Assembly: GCF_008180445.1 (NCBI RefSeq)
Contig: NZ_VTER01000003.1
Location: forward strand, 248,001-312,000
Length of the DNA: 64,000 bases
Direction of reading: 5' to 3'
Origin: Bacillus_AB infantis_B
GTDB taxonomy: Bacteria > Bacillota > Bacilli > Bacillales > Cytobacillaceae
The notes beneath the pieces are model-generated. The model searched no databases. It saw only the letters and a list, made by a program, of their open reading frames with translations, and was not told the origin of the DNA. Positions 1 to 8,490 of the stretch are shown in pieces. Every line of letters starts with the position of its first letter. Position 1 is the first letter of the stretch. Position numbers and translations under genes: made by a program.

Positions 1-145
1 CATACAGGGTGGATGTATTCGATGAAGTATTCATCCCCACTGAAATGGCAGGGGCAATTCGCTTTGGTGGTTCGTATGTGGCCCCTGTTTCGTCATCTTT
101 TAATAATTTTGCAAAGTGCAAGTTTTTCAATCCAATCGTAGCCAA
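1..145 (-). CDS. Major tail protein, phi13 family (partial, C-terminus off window)
   Basis: The first 48 codons of a tail tube protein are present. The start is a TTG at 145, eight bases behind a strong AAAGGAGG ribosome site. The peptide begins M-A-T-I-G-L-K-N-L-H-F-A-K-L and continues with a P-K-R-I-A-P-A-I-S segment. That opening is typical of the phi13-family major tail protein that polymerises into the tube of non-contractile tails. It follows the tail-completion gene by 15 bases, as expected in a head-to-tail gene order. The family call rests on the N-terminus only. Confidence 0.7.
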   Translation of the reverse strand, partial: MATIGLKNLHFAKLLKDDETGATYEPPKRIAPAISVGMNTSSNTSTLY

Positions 146-160
146 TGTATTTCCTCCTTT

Positions 161-484
161 TTATTGAACATAGTTAAAACGGAGTACCTTGTGGAAGTAT
201 CCCGTATCTTCTTCAAACATTTCTGTTTCCATTGATCGGACAAAGCCGTTTTCTATTAAAGCCATTTTGACGGAACTGGTGAGATCGGAATAATCCGATA
301 GACTCCAAATATCCACTTGAATGGAATGGGCTGTCCGCTTTTCCACATCATCCGCAGTAACCGCAGATCGCTGATTGAATTCAAAGAAAGTGATATAGGT
401 GGTCGCATCCCCGGGATATGTCTGAAAGTCTACCGGGACGCCTAATGGCTCCAATGTCTTGATGATTAAAGCATTCAGGCTCAT
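161..484 (-). CDS. Putative tail completion / tail-terminator protein
   Basis: A 107-residue protein between the HK97 gp10-like gene and the major tail protein, the usual place of the tail terminator or tail completion factor (SPP1 gp17 or lambda gpU role). It has an alternating beta pattern, including a Y-I-T-F-F-E-F strand and a V-D-I-W-S strand, and ends in a hydrophobic F-N-Y-V-Q. There are no catalytic motifs or membrane segments. It overlaps the upstream gene by four bases, indicating translational coupling. The function is inferred mainly from position; the exact Pfam family is not certain. Confidence 0.6.
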   Translation of the reverse strand: MSLNALIIKTLEPLGVPVDFQTYPGDATTYITFFEFNQRSAVTADDVEKRTAHSIQVDIWSLSDYSDLTSSVKMALIENGFVRSMETEMFEEDTGYFHKVLRFNYVQ

Positions 485-900
485 ATTCCCAGTTCCCTCT
501 TCACAACATCAGACATTGCTTCCTGGACAGCTTGTTTACTATTTTCAAAGGCTGGACCCATAAAAGGCTTGGGGGCCATGGCAGGATACGGATAATTTAC
601 CTTCTTCCCGTTCCGCTTTATCTTTGCAACCCCCGCCTTTCTTCCGAACTCGACAATATGGGCGTAAAAGGCATCGCCCTGCTGGTCAATCCCGACATGG
701 ATTTCTTCTCCCTCCACATCGGTTATGGCTATATTCTCTTTGAGGATCCCTTTCCTGACTGGCGCCTCATTCTCGACAGCTTGTTTCATCACCTCTGCAC
801 CGGCGGTCAGGGCCTTTTCTTTGGTTTGATGACTGACTGACTGGCCCATCATGGTCACCTGGCTTATCAATTGGCTCAGGCCTTCTAATTCTGCAGGCAC
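481..900 (-). CDS. HK97 gp10-family head-tail joining protein
   Basis: A 139-residue member of the HK97 gp10 family, small structural proteins at the neck between head and tail. Characteristic pieces are an N-terminal amphipathic helix, an A-P-V-R-K-G-I-L-K segment, the H-I-V-E-F-G-R strand, and the C-terminal P-K-P-F-M-G-P-A-F motif at about residues 110-118. That last motif is the most recognisable part of the family. The gene overlaps the head-closure gene by one base and the tail-completion gene by four, so the three are probably co-translated. Confidence 0.85.
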   Translation of the reverse strand: MPAELEGLSQLISQVTMMGQSVSHQTKEKALTAGAEVMKQAVENEAPVRKGILKENIAITDVEGEEIHVGIDQQGDAFYAHIVEFGRKAGVAKIKRNGKKVNYPYPAMAPKPFMGPAFENSKQAVQEAMSDVVKRELGI

Positions 901-1235
901 TACCTCACTTCCCTTCCCACGATCGTCAGAGTCTTAAATGCCTCATTATCGTTGATAGGTGGGGCGACAATGTCAAAATACCTTCCCCTATATTCAATGC
1001 GCATATCCGAATGAATGCCCTCTGTATAGCGAACAACGAACGTCTTGGAATCCCTCGCATAGGTACTGGCCGCCGAATAAAACTCAACATTGGATGATTT
1101 GTCATTGGGCGTTTTGATCATGGCCCATGCCCTTTTAAAGTCGGTCCAGTTATTGACGGGGAAGCCGTTAGCATTCTTCGAGGGACTCTTGTTCTCCTGG
1201 AACGTAATCCTGTGTTTAAACAGTCCCGGATTCAC
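900..1235 (-). CDS. Phage head closure / head-tail adaptor protein
   Basis: A 111-residue protein of the head-tail adaptor family (SPP1 gp16-like), which seals the portal channel after packaging and docks the tail. The family signature is visible: an opening with L-F-K-H-R-I-T-F-Q, a central W-A-M-I-K strand, a conserved F-V-V-R-Y-T-E-G-I strand and a closing M-R-I-E-Y-R-G-R-Y-F-D-I segment. The length is standard. It overlaps its upstream neighbour by 20 bases and its downstream neighbour by one. Confidence 0.85.
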   Translation of the reverse strand: MNPGLFKHRITFQENKSPSKNANGFPVNNWTDFKRAWAMIKTPNDKSSNVEFYSAASTYARDSKTFVVRYTEGIHSDMRIEYRGRYFDIVAPPINDNEAFKTLTIVGREVR

Positions 1236-1548
1236 CGGTGTCTCCGTCCTTCAAGGCAGACTCGATATACTCAATCACGGTCTTTCTATTCTTGTTCTTT
1301 TTCTCTTCTTCCAGATAGGACTTTAACTCATCTGCTGAGAGTCCCTGCAGTGCCTCGGTTACATCCTCAATATTTTGGTCCAGCAGGCTGCCTTCCCCTT
1401 GTAGCTCTTCTCCCAGGAAGCCCCTTCGCTGCAGGTCTTTTATTCGGGCAGAATTTGAGTGTTCATAGACACTATCCTTCTTCACACGTTCCTTTGTGTC
1501 CTTATCCCTGAATGTTTTGATAACGCTGTATTGTTTTTTCGGCATCAA
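1216..1548 (-). CDS. YqbF-like phage protein with C-terminal SAP/HeH-like helices
   Basis: A 110-residue protein resembling B. subtilis skin-element YqbF. The N-terminal half (about residues 5-55) has the pattern of the YqbF domain with an S-V-Y-E-H-S-N-S-A-R segment. The C-terminal part has L-S-A-D-E-L-K-S-Y-L-E-E-E, resembling a small SAP/HeH DNA-binding helix-extension-helix. Such proteins sit between connector and closure genes in many Gram-positive prophages; their role is unknown. It overlaps the connector gene by four bases and the head-closure gene by twenty. Confidence 0.65.
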   Translation of the reverse strand: MMPKKQYSVIKTFRDKDTKERVKKDSVYEHSNSARIKDLQRRGFLGEELQGEGSLLDQNIEDVTEALQGLSADELKSYLEEEKKNKNRKTVIEYIESALKDGDTGESGTV

Positions 1549-1838
1549 AATTCCTCCTTAATTGTCGGTGTGTGCTGCAGCTGCAAAAGCATGGACTGAA
1601 CTGAGAATCTGACTTTTTCGCTTGGCTTGGATCCCATCAGCTCTCTGTTTTCATACCAGTCCGCCACAAGAATCAGGCAAAAGAGCTTTGCCTGGGAGGA
1701 GGGCTCTTTATACTCCCTCCCTGTGGCATTCTTTAAATAATCCTCGGCCGCGCCAGATAGAAGAATCAGTATTTCATTTTCCTCATCTCCATCGATGCGC
1801 AGCCACGACTTTGTTTCCTCTAAGCTAAGGATCATCAT
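1545..1838 (-). CDS. Head-tail connector protein (gp6-like)
   Basis: A 97-residue gp6-type connector, the ring that docks under the portal. It shows the family's helical opening (E-E-T-K-S-W-L-R-I-D), then an acidic helix and the A-A-E-D-Y-L-K-N-A-T-G-R motif. A longer reading frame runs up to 1,922, but its first 28 residues look like non-coding read-through of the capsid gene's end. I chose the ATG at 1,838, which has an AAAGGCGGTGGG ribosome site and begins the homologous part. It follows the capsid gene by 29 bases. Confidence 0.8.
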   Translation of the reverse strand: MMILSLEETKSWLRIDGDEENEILILLSGAAEDYLKNATGREYKEPSSQAKLFCLILVADWYENRELMGSKPSEKVRFSVQSMLLQLQHTPTIKEEF

Positions 1839-1867
1839 CCCACCGCCTTTATAAGGGCCGCAGCCCC

Positions 1868-3079
1868 TTACACTGTTTCGGCAATATCCAGCTGGCCATA
1901 TACTGCTGCGCCTGTATCCCATGTTTTAATGTCGTCGCGCATGAGGGCTCTCAGGTCAGTAGTATCGCGCTTGAAAGCATCGCCGCCTTCTTTTGTACTG
2001 GCCAGCTCATAGAACATCCTGGAGAACAGGACGATTAGCTGTTTCAGGTCCCCGATGATGATTGGAGCCGTTCCAGCCACCGAGTCGCTTGCTAATTGGC
2101 GATTGTTGACCACCACCACCGGGCGTCCCTTGAATAGCTTTTTGCCCGGCTGTGTCAAGTCATCGACAAGCAAATAACGGCCCATGGAGTCCTTCAATCC
2201 ATCCAAGTAGTTGAAGCCGTCCTGGTTTGTTAGGATGCTGCTGCTTAACGAAATGGCCGGGTCCAGCGAAACATTCAGCGCTGTACGTACGGCATCAAAG
2301 TCAGCCATTGGCGTCTTCGTCAAAGCATTCAGTTGGCCAAGAATCAAAGCATTTCTTGTGGCCACGGCCTTTTTCCCAATCCAGGTGGAAACATAATTGA
2401 TCACATTCTGATCACTGTCAGCAAGCAATTCGTTGGTGATCGGCAGAATGCCGCCGCGCTTTTTCACCGCATAAGAGAATGGACGGAATTTCGGGTTGTC
2501 CATCTGTGGAATCTCTTCATACTCATCAATAATTGGGAATGGCGTAAGTTCGGCATCCACTTCAATCACTCGGCTTCCGGACAAGGTCGTTACATTTTCA
2601 ACCGTTACATATTGAGAAAGGTCCACAAACTGACGCTTAACCTGGTTGATCCGAGTTTGAATGTCCTGAGGCACAATCAGGGATGAATCTCCGTCTGATT
2701 GGCCGCTTGCCCCGCCCTCGTTCATGACGGCGCGCTTTTCATATTCAGCAATGATGCTTCTCTCTTCAGATGAAACATTCTTGCGCCTTAACCCCTTCAG
2801 AAATATCTGCCGATATTCTTTTTCAAGCTCGGCATCTTCCCTGGATTCCAAGGTACTTGGCGGATTAGGATTAAGTGGATTTGAACCGCCGTTATCCAGC
2901 CCGCGGCGCTCCTCATCATTTAAATCTTTCTGAATATCGATCTTCTTCTGAAGATTACGGACATCCGCCATCCTTTTTTCAGCATCATCCGTTTTGTCTT
3001 CAGCCAGCAGCGTACGGACTTCCTGTTTCATCTGATCCATCTGGTTTAATAGTTCTCTTAATTCTTTTGGCAAAATCAT
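1868..3079 (-). CDS. Major capsid protein, HK97 family
   Basis: A 403-residue HK97-fold capsid subunit. Residues 1 to about 70 form a charged coiled coil (the delta/scaffold domain, normally removed by the prohead protease), followed by a flexible acidic linker. The shell domain starts near residue 125 (S-S-L-I-V-P-Q-D-I-Q). The later I-G-K-K-A-V-A-T-R-N helix and the C-terminal G-D-A-F-K-R-D-T-T-D-L-R segment are typical. The position directly after the protease gene is canonical. Length and architecture suggest a complete gene. Confidence 0.93.
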   Translation of the reverse strand: MILPKELRELLNQMDQMKQEVRTLLAEDKTDDAEKRMADVRNLQKKIDIQKDLNDEERRGLDNGGSNPLNPNPPSTLESREDAELEKEYRQIFLKGLRRKNVSSEERSIIAEYEKRAVMNEGGASGQSDGDSSLIVPQDIQTRINQVKRQFVDLSQYVTVENVTTLSGSRVIEVDAELTPFPIIDEYEEIPQMDNPKFRPFSYAVKKRGGILPITNELLADSDQNVINYVSTWIGKKAVATRNALILGQLNALTKTPMADFDAVRTALNVSLDPAISLSSSILTNQDGFNYLDGLKDSMGRYLLVDDLTQPGKKLFKGRPVVVVNNRQLASDSVAGTAPIIIGDLKQLIVLFSRMFYELASTKEGGDAFKRDTTDLRALMRDDIKTWDTGAAVYGQLDIAETV

Positions 3080-3119
3080 TCACTCCCATTTTGTATTTGA
3101 GCATAAAAAAAGAGCCTTC

Positions 3120-3740
3120 TCATAAAAGCTCCAGTTCCATTTCTAATTTTCTTTTTCGGTACTCCTCTGAAGCTCGTTTTTCCTCGGCTTTGAAGTCGTC
3201 CAGGGATCGGACTCCCACCTCATTAGCCGGGTAAGCCGGGAAAGCAACCGGGCTTATTTCATACAGTTCAGCGTTGAGGATTGACCGTTTATAAATTTTG
3301 CCCTCTTCCCGTTCTTCCGAAGACCATTTGTCCTTCGTGACCTTCATCCCAAAGGAGATGCCGTCAACGTCGCCGCGTTTGATCAGTTCCCATGCATCGT
3401 TTCCTACGGAGGTATTTGGAATGTTCAATTCAAATCGAAGCTCGCTTTTCGTATTTTCAATCTGAAGGCTGCCACTTTTTGTGTTCCCCAGCACCTGGGA
3501 GGTATCATGCGACCACAAGCCGACAACATCCCGGGTTTTCAGACTGTCATCGAAGGCCCCGGAAGCAATCTGTTCAATAATGACATCCCCGTACCAATCA
3601 CGCATCTCAGCAGAATCGGTATCGTATTTGATGGCCCCGGTAATGGTTCTTGTTTCGGATTCCTCATTCGTCTCCCTGATCTCCAGCTTGACCGGAAGAG
3701 CCCTCGTCTCCTTCGTCATCTTCGGCAGTTTTTGGTTCAT
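3120..3740 (-). CDS. HK97-family prohead protease
   Basis: A serine protease of the S78 family that cleaves the capsid delta domain during head maturation. Visible motifs are G-L-W-S-H-D (catalytic His region, about residue 78) and D-G-I-S-F-G-M (nucleophile Ser region, about residue 128), then P-V-A-F-P-A-Y-P. I chose the ATG at 3,740 because AAAGGTGG lies eight bases upstream; a GTG twelve bases earlier is also possible. The start lies inside the end of the portal gene, a 77-base overlap in another frame, which is common in this module. Confidence 0.88.
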   Translation of the reverse strand: MNQKLPKMTKETRALPVKLEIRETNEESETRTITGAIKYDTDSAEMRDWYGDVIIEQIASGAFDDSLKTRDVVGLWSHDTSQVLGNTKSGSLQIENTKSELRFELNIPNTSVGNDAWELIKRGDVDGISFGMKVTKDKWSSEEREEGKIYKRSILNAELYEISPVAFPAYPANEVGVRSLDDFKAEEKRASEEYRKRKLEMELELL

Positions 3741-5010
3741 TGTTCTCACCACCTTTCAGGTATTGTTGTCCGGCCATCGTCAGGGGAATGACATTCCCGT
3801 TAAAAATCAATTGATCCCCGCCTGGTTTTGGCGGCTTCTCTTCGAGTGCCCGCACCTCATTCGGCGTAATAAAGCCTTTTTCAATCCCCTTCCCGTATGC
3901 CTCGTACCTTGTTTTAATATCCCCCCGCAGGATGGCATCGACATTGAACCGGCAATAAAACCCGTGCTCCAGCTCACTCTCCAGGAAGAGCTTCCAATCC
4001 ATCTCCTGTTCATAGGTAGTCAGGGCGGATTGGAGAGAATCGACGTAGAATTCTCGCTGCTGGTTCTCAATATTGGTATGGGTGGCCCGGGAAAGATCGT
4101 TTAACTGGTGCACCTTGATGCCAAAGGCGTTGGCAATCTGCCGGATCGTCATCTGGGTATTCTCCAGGAACTGCGCATCCGCCATATTCAATGACATAGG
4201 GGTAAACTGATACCCGACTGGCATAAGAGCTATCCTGTGGCTGTTTTTTAGTCCAGAAGACATTTCCTCAAAGTTTTTCCGGAATTCCTCTTTGGCTGTA
4301 GGACTCAAATCCCCCACATACTGGATCAGCCCCTTCACCTGTAACCCCTGTTTAAAAAAGTTATTGATGAATTGATTGGAGGCTGCCGCATTTTCCAAGG
4401 TGGATTTCATATATTCCAAGGTTGGGATGCCGATAAGCCCATTAAGCGTCAGACTGCCTTTAAAGTGGAGAATTTCCTCCGGCAAAAGCTTTCTTTTTTC
4501 TGTTGGACTAACCTCAACTTCATACCATAGCTTGGTTTTAGAACTAAGAAAGCCGGCATCGTCTACAATAACCTTTACTTTTGCAGGATCCAACGGCCAG
4601 AGACCGATGACCTTGCCTGTCCTTTTATCATATTCAATACTGGCATAGGCATTACCCATGCTCCTATGCGCCTCCATGACCTTCCAGAAGTCGCTGGCAC
4701 TCATGTATGGGTTGGGCCGAAGCTTGAAAACCTGATGCAGATAGTGCCTGGTCCCCTTTTGGATGCCGTTTTCGTCCTCTTTATACACTTTCAACGGTAA
4801 TTTTGAAACGGACTCCGATCGGATCCGCAAACAAGCAAATACTGTATCAATTTTAAGCGAGTTCAGGCCCTTAACATTAATGTCTCCTGGTTCCATCCCC
4901 AGAAGTTCCATGAGGCGCTGATCATCTTGATTCAGCTGTAATATCTCTCTTTTTTCGGTACTTTCTTTCGAACCTCCGAAATAGTTTCGTATAGAATCCC
5001 ATAGTTTCAC
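3664..5010 (-). CDS. Phage portal protein, HK97 family
   Basis: A 448-residue portal subunit, the dodecameric ring through which DNA enters and leaves the head. Landmarks are an N-terminal amphipathic helix, the D-T-V-F-A-C-L-R-I-R-S helix near residue 55, the L-R-P-N-P-Y-M-S-A-S segment and the E-A-H-R-S-M-G-N-A-Y segment. The region F-G-I-K-V-H-Q-L-N-D is typical of the clip/crown side. The C-terminal 25 residues are extremely acidic and Gly-rich; this tail is encoded in the overlap with the protease gene. Confidence 0.92.
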   Translation of the reverse strand: MKLWDSIRNYFGGSKESTEKREILQLNQDDQRLMELLGMEPGDINVKGLNSLKIDTVFACLRIRSESVSKLPLKVYKEDENGIQKGTRHYLHQVFKLRPNPYMSASDFWKVMEAHRSMGNAYASIEYDKRTGKVIGLWPLDPAKVKVIVDDAGFLSSKTKLWYEVEVSPTEKRKLLPEEILHFKGSLTLNGLIGIPTLEYMKSTLENAAASNQFINNFFKQGLQVKGLIQYVGDLSPTAKEEFRKNFEEMSSGLKNSHRIALMPVGYQFTPMSLNMADAQFLENTQMTIRQIANAFGIKVHQLNDLSRATHTNIENQQREFYVDSLQSALTTYEQEMDWKLFLESELEHGFYCRFNVDAILRGDIKTRYEAYGKGIEKGFITPNEVRALEEKPPKPGGDQLIFNGNVIPLTMAGQQYLKGGENNEPKTAEDDEGDEGSSGQAGDQGDE

Positions 5011-5025
5011 ATTTTCACCCCCTCC

Positions 5026-6756
5026 TTAGCCCCATAATTTTTTGAGGAAATCATCCGAAGCAAATTCTGATACGTCCATGCTGCCTTCAGCCGAAGACAT
5101 GGCCAGCTTCCAGGCATCGATGATGGCATCCACTGGATCTATCCGCTTCTGCTGAAGATCCTTATCCAACTTGATTTCACCAAAGGAATTGGAAACCGTC
5201 TTGGCATTGGTCACGGACCAGATGAGCAGTTCATTCTTTTTGTTATACTCCACATTACCGGCCGCGACCTCGAGCCGGAAATCCTCAGTAGCATCGTTTA
5301 GATTCCTCGCAGACTGGGTGATGGAGACTGAATCAATCCCCAGCTCCTCCAAATCATTCAAGAAGGCAGATGCATTGTGAGGATCGTACCCGATCATTTT
5401 CACTTCAAGGCTGTATTCAGCAATTTGCTTGGCCAAATAGGCAATGATGTATTTATAATCGGTCTTTATTCCGCCGAGGGTTTCTGTAGGTGTCAGAAGC
5501 CCATCTTTAATCCACATATCATAAGGTGCTTTATCTGATTTGATATGCTCCGCCACTCGTTTGGCCGGAATGAAGGAGTGGGAATGAATAAAGTATTTCC
5601 TCACGTAATTCTCTACATAGGGGAATATAAGTGCCAAGCTGGTCAAGTCGCCCCCACTGGATAAATCAAGCCCCGCATAACACGAAAAACCCTTGAAATC
5701 TTCAAGGGTCTTATTGCTCTCGCTGTTCTTCCAGTGTTCAAGATTCATATATTGGTTGTCGGCAAATTTGACCCACTGATTCAGTGACTTGGTAAGGAAA
5801 TTCCGTAAGTCCTCACCGCCCATTGCCTTGGCTTTAATGGCTTCAGCCTTTAAGCTGTTCAACGTTTGTTCCGTCCACAACGGATTTGCCTTGATCCAGT
5901 TGGTTTCATCCCAAATATCGTCGTCCTTATTCAATTCACAAATAAAAACAAACTGTGTCTCGTCCTTCACAACGCCCGCAAGTATCTTTTTACAGTATTC
6001 ATAAAGGGCATAACATGGAGAATTCAAATCAAAGCCAGCTGTGGTGATGACTGAAATCAGACATTGTTTTAACTTTTTCGTCCCATCTGCCAGCAGCTTG
6101 TACATCTGATTGTCCTTGTGAAGGTGGTATTCATCGACACTTGCAAAATAAGGACGGAAACCGTCGATGGACTTTGTATCTCTTCCCAGTGCCCTGATCT
6201 CTCCCTGGGACAGGTTGCAAAGGATCTTACTCGCATAGTCCTTGATGGTGTAAAGGCCTTCCTCGTACTTGCTGCCGCATAACTCCGGATCCGCATTGAT
6301 GAACTTAAAACATTCTTTCAGTACGATCCTGGCTTGTAGCTCCTTGGTGGCCGTACAGTAAATCTGAGGATAGTTATAGCCATCAAAATTGCCATAATAC
6401 ATGGTCGGTACAGCATTCCCAAGTGACTTCCCGTTCTGCCTGGCAACTTGTACATAGGACGTTCTGAACCTCCGATATCCGTCCAGTGTCCTCCAGCCGT
6501 GCCAGGAGCCAAAGATGAAATCCTGAAATCCATATAAGCTAAGTGGCTGCTCTTCTTCCCCCTCGGCAATGGTCAATGTTTCAGCAAATTCGATGATCTC
6601 ATTGGCCTTTTCACTATCCCAGACATAAGGAAAATCCTCTGTATCCTGCCTTTCCAGGTCCTGCAGATGCCGGTTGCAGGCCTGCTTTTGCGTATCGCCG
6701 GCGGGTATCTTCCCCATACACACATCCCAAGCGTAGGAAGTGACGCGATCGATCAC
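5026..6756 (-). CDS. Terminase large subunit (packaging ATPase and nuclease)
   Basis: A 576-residue TerL that drives DNA into the prohead and cuts concatemers. The ATPase part has a Walker-A-like V-A-R-Q-N-G-K-S at about residues 104-111 and a Walker B with catalytic Asp-Glu at about 208-209 (S-V-D-E-Y-H). The nuclease part starts with A-G-L-D-L-S-S (Asp near 364) and ends with D-P-V-D-A-I-I-D (acidic residues near 540-547). The length fits the Terminase_1 family of HK97-like phages. It overlaps terS by four bases. Confidence 0.95.
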   Translation of the reverse strand: MIDRVTSYAWDVCMGKIPAGDTQKQACNRHLQDLERQDTEDFPYVWDSEKANEIIEFAETLTIAEGEEEQPLSLYGFQDFIFGSWHGWRTLDGYRRFRTSYVQVARQNGKSLGNAVPTMYYGNFDGYNYPQIYCTATKELQARIVLKECFKFINADPELCGSKYEEGLYTIKDYASKILCNLSQGEIRALGRDTKSIDGFRPYFASVDEYHLHKDNQMYKLLADGTKKLKQCLISVITTAGFDLNSPCYALYEYCKKILAGVVKDETQFVFICELNKDDDIWDETNWIKANPLWTEQTLNSLKAEAIKAKAMGGEDLRNFLTKSLNQWVKFADNQYMNLEHWKNSESNKTLEDFKGFSCYAGLDLSSGGDLTSLALIFPYVENYVRKYFIHSHSFIPAKRVAEHIKSDKAPYDMWIKDGLLTPTETLGGIKTDYKYIIAYLAKQIAEYSLEVKMIGYDPHNASAFLNDLEELGIDSVSITQSARNLNDATEDFRLEVAAGNVEYNKKNELLIWSVTNAKTVSNSFGEIKLDKDLQQKRIDPVDAIIDAWKLAMSSAEGSMDVSEFASDDFLKKLWG

Positions 6757-7271
6757 TTCTGCCCACCACCAAACTTGGCAAACTTGCTTAGAGCCTTCTC
6801 CTTCGGCGCCTCGGGTATAACCAGTTTCAAGCGAGATGTAATCGTCAACCCTAAATCAGACGCTGCCGATCGGCACTCGTTGAAGAGAGATGTTTTTGTT
6901 TTCATGAGTTTTGTATAGGCACCATTCGCAACTGTGGCAAACTTATCCGGGCCAATCTCAACCTTTTCGGTGGGCTTTATTTTACGCAGCTCTTTCGTCA
7001 GCTTAATGTATTGATCCTTAGAATCGATATACCGAGCCAAACTATCAACGTCCAGGTTACTAAAGATTTTCAGACGTATCAGCTCTTCAGCCAGCTTGTT
7101 GAAATCCTTCTTTTGGGCAGCCGACAAATAGGCCGGCGCTTCGATCTTATCTGTGAAGCCGCGCATCGCTTCTTCTTGTTCCTCACGCTTCGCCATCTCT
7201 TCCTTGGTAAGGTGGTTCGATCGGCCTTTGCCCTGGATGACGGACAATGGCTGCTTATTTCTCCCAGCCAT
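6753..7271 (-). CDS. Terminase small subunit, P27 family
   Basis: A 172-residue DNA-recognition subunit of the packaging terminase. The family pattern is clear: a basic N-terminal tail, the A-P-A-Y-L-S-A-A-Q-K-K-D-F segment, the long helix with D-V-D-S-L-A-R-Y, and the C-terminal S-D-L-G-L-T-I-T-S-R-L-K-L motif that closes P27-type proteins. It lies directly upstream of terL with a four-base overlap and downstream of an HNH gene. In cos phages this three-gene order works with the cos site. Confidence 0.92.
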   Translation of the reverse strand: MAGRNKQPLSVIQGKGRSNHLTKEEMAKREEQEEAMRGFTDKIEAPAYLSAAQKKDFNKLAEELIRLKIFSNLDVDSLARYIDSKDQYIKLTKELRKIKPTEKVEIGPDKFATVANGAYTKLMKTKTSLFNECRSAASDLGLTITSRLKLVIPEAPKEKALSKFAKFGGGQK

Positions 7272-7363
7272 GGATTACACCTCCTTAAAAAAAATATTAA
7301 AAACGGATTTTTTGCGAGAAAAAGGGCCCACGCGGTCGCAATCCAGAAAAAAATAAAATTTTT
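7272..7363. other. HNH-terS gap, candidate cos region
   Basis: This 92-base non-coding gap holds two copies of GGGCCC (7,326-7,331 and 7,372-7,377, the second just inside the HNH gene end) around an A/T-run-rich segment and a CG-rich ACGCGGTCGC core. In cos phages with HNH-TerS-TerL order, the cohesive-end site usually lies in or next to this gap. No consensus can be checked by eye, so cos is only a positional inference. The A/T runs could instead be terminator debris or an intrinsic bend. Confidence 0.3.
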
Positions 7364-7744
7364 TCAGGGGCCCAGGGGTCTGGCGTATTTCTTTTTGTCC
7401 TCAGCCGTCTTGATGTTATGGCAGCTATTGCATAGGGATTGCAGGTTATCCAACACAAGACGCAGCTCCCAGGCTTCCTTGATAGGTATGATGTGATCCA
7501 CCATGTCAGCCCATTTGATTCGGCCTTTTGACAGGCAATGCTGACACAGGCCGATGTCCCTTGCCAGTGCTTGCTCCCTTACCTTGCGCCAAGGTGTGGA
7601 CTTGTAAAACGCTGCTGTTTCCTGGTCTCTCCTGTATCTGTCATACAGCTTGTGTCGTTCTCCTTGCTTAGGTTTACAGCCCTCGCAGCAGTTCAGGGAG
7701 ATATCGATAGGAGTGCCGCAGCTGCATAGCTTTAACATCGCCAT
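7364..7744 (-). CDS. HNH endonuclease associated with terminase
   Basis: A 126-residue HNH nuclease of the type found beside terminase genes, where the family is known to assist cos cleavage and packaging. It has an N-terminal Cys cluster (C-S-C-G and C-C-E-G-C, about residues 8-23), then C-Q-H-C, the V-D-H-I-I-P motif with catalytic His near 87, and L-C-N-S-C-H-N-I-K with the second Cys pair and final His. The four central cysteines should bind zinc. A GGAGAG site seven bases upstream supports the ATG at 7,744. Confidence 0.9.
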   Translation of the reverse strand: MAMLKLCSCGTPIDISLNCCEGCKPKQGERHKLYDRYRRDQETAAFYKSTPWRKVREQALARDIGLCQHCLSKGRIKWADMVDHIIPIKEAWELRLVLDNLQSLCNSCHNIKTAEDKKKYARPLGP

Positions 7745-7746
7745 GA

Positions 7747-8112
7747 CTATCTCTCCAGACCAATACCTATTAACGTTGGCATGCCCTGCTGATCTTTCTC
7801 AAAATATTCTATGTTTACTTTGGTGTGTCCTGGAACAGAGGACTTGGTTACCCAATCAAAGAAGACTCTTACTTTATTCTGGAGGTCTTCTCCGTTATAG
7901 AAAACTCTCGGAACACTGCCCTCTGAATCTAGCTCAATTACCAGCAGCTTCGATTGCTTCATTGCATTCTCAAATCCATTCAGAGATGCCGTTGCTTTCT
8001 TAGCTTCTCTGGGCACTGCCTTCAACCCCTCAACTCCCCTCAATGCATCAGAACAATCCACATCCATTTTCAGCTTCCCAATGCTTCTGTTTGACTCTCG
8101 CTCTTCAGCCAT
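7747..8112 (-). CDS. Hypothetical phage protein
   Basis: A 121-residue protein of unknown function, starting at the ATG preceded by GGAGGAG (nine bases). An upstream in-frame extension to 8,166 crosses a terminator hairpin and is less likely. The N-terminal third is a charged helix (K-L-K-M-D-V-D followed by L-K-A-V-P-R-E-A-K-K-A), and the rest is predicted beta-strands ending in I-G-I-G-L-E-R. It has no cysteines in the core and no membrane segment. It ends three bases before the HNH start, so it probably shares the late transcript. Confidence 0.65.
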   Translation of the reverse strand: MAEERESNRSIGKLKMDVDCSDALRGVEGLKAVPREAKKATASLNGFENAMKQSKLLVIELDSEGSVPRVFYNGEDLQNKVRVFFDWVTKSSVPGHTKVNIEYFEKDQQGMPTLIGIGLER

Positions 8113-8150
8113 ATCACAAGACTCCTCCTCATTGATAGATTTTTGCATAA

Positions 8151-8174
8151 AAAAGCACCCAATCACTTGGATGC
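8151..8174 (-). terminator. Rho-independent terminator, leftward
   Basis: Read leftward, a seven-base-pair stem (TGGATGC-type arm at 8,168-8,174 with GCACCCA at 8,155-8,161, one G-U pair) is followed by a run of T. It overlaps the stop of the 8,163-8,462 gene. Its stem is nearly the same as in the 8,491-8,514 terminator, suggesting duplication of small gene-plus-terminator units. Confidence 0.65.
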
Positions 8175-8462
8175 GTGCCGCCTTTTTAATTCATCTATTA
8201 TCTGTTTATTCTCTTCAGTTAGATTATCGATTTTCTTTTTCTTATGCTCAGCTAACTGCTGACTTCCACAGCCTTTTATTTCTGCCCACATTGTGCGGAT
8301 TTGCTTTTGTATCTTCCTGGCTCTTTCGTTCGTAAAGGCTGCACTGAACCTAGTGGAGCAATGTGGACACTTAAAGTAAGATTCGAGTACACCTTTAGGA
8401 TGTTTCTTTTCCTCCAGGGAAATGATGAATCTCTTTCGGCAGTTATCACAATTTACTTCCAT
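8163..8462 (-). CDS. Small zinc-ribbon protein (hypothetical)
   Basis: A 99-residue protein starting at the ATG behind AGGGTGAT. The N-terminal half has two Cys pairs (C-D-N-C at about 5-8 and C-P-H-C at about 31-34), a likely zinc ribbon. The C-terminal half is a lysine-rich coiled coil (R-A-R-K-I-Q-K-Q-I-R and later N-L-T-E-E-N-K-Q-I). The frame extends further upstream (to 8,519), but that part overlaps a terminator. Similar proteins are phage-borne with no assigned role; DNA or RNA binding is a guess. Confidence 0.65.
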   Translation of the reverse strand: MEVNCDNCRKRFIISLEEKKHPKGVLESYFKCPHCSTRFSAAFTNERARKIQKQIRTMWAEIKGCGSQQLAEHKKKKIDNLTEENKQIIDELKRRHASK

Positions 8463-8490
8463 GTTATCACCCTTCTTTCTGCATAAATAA

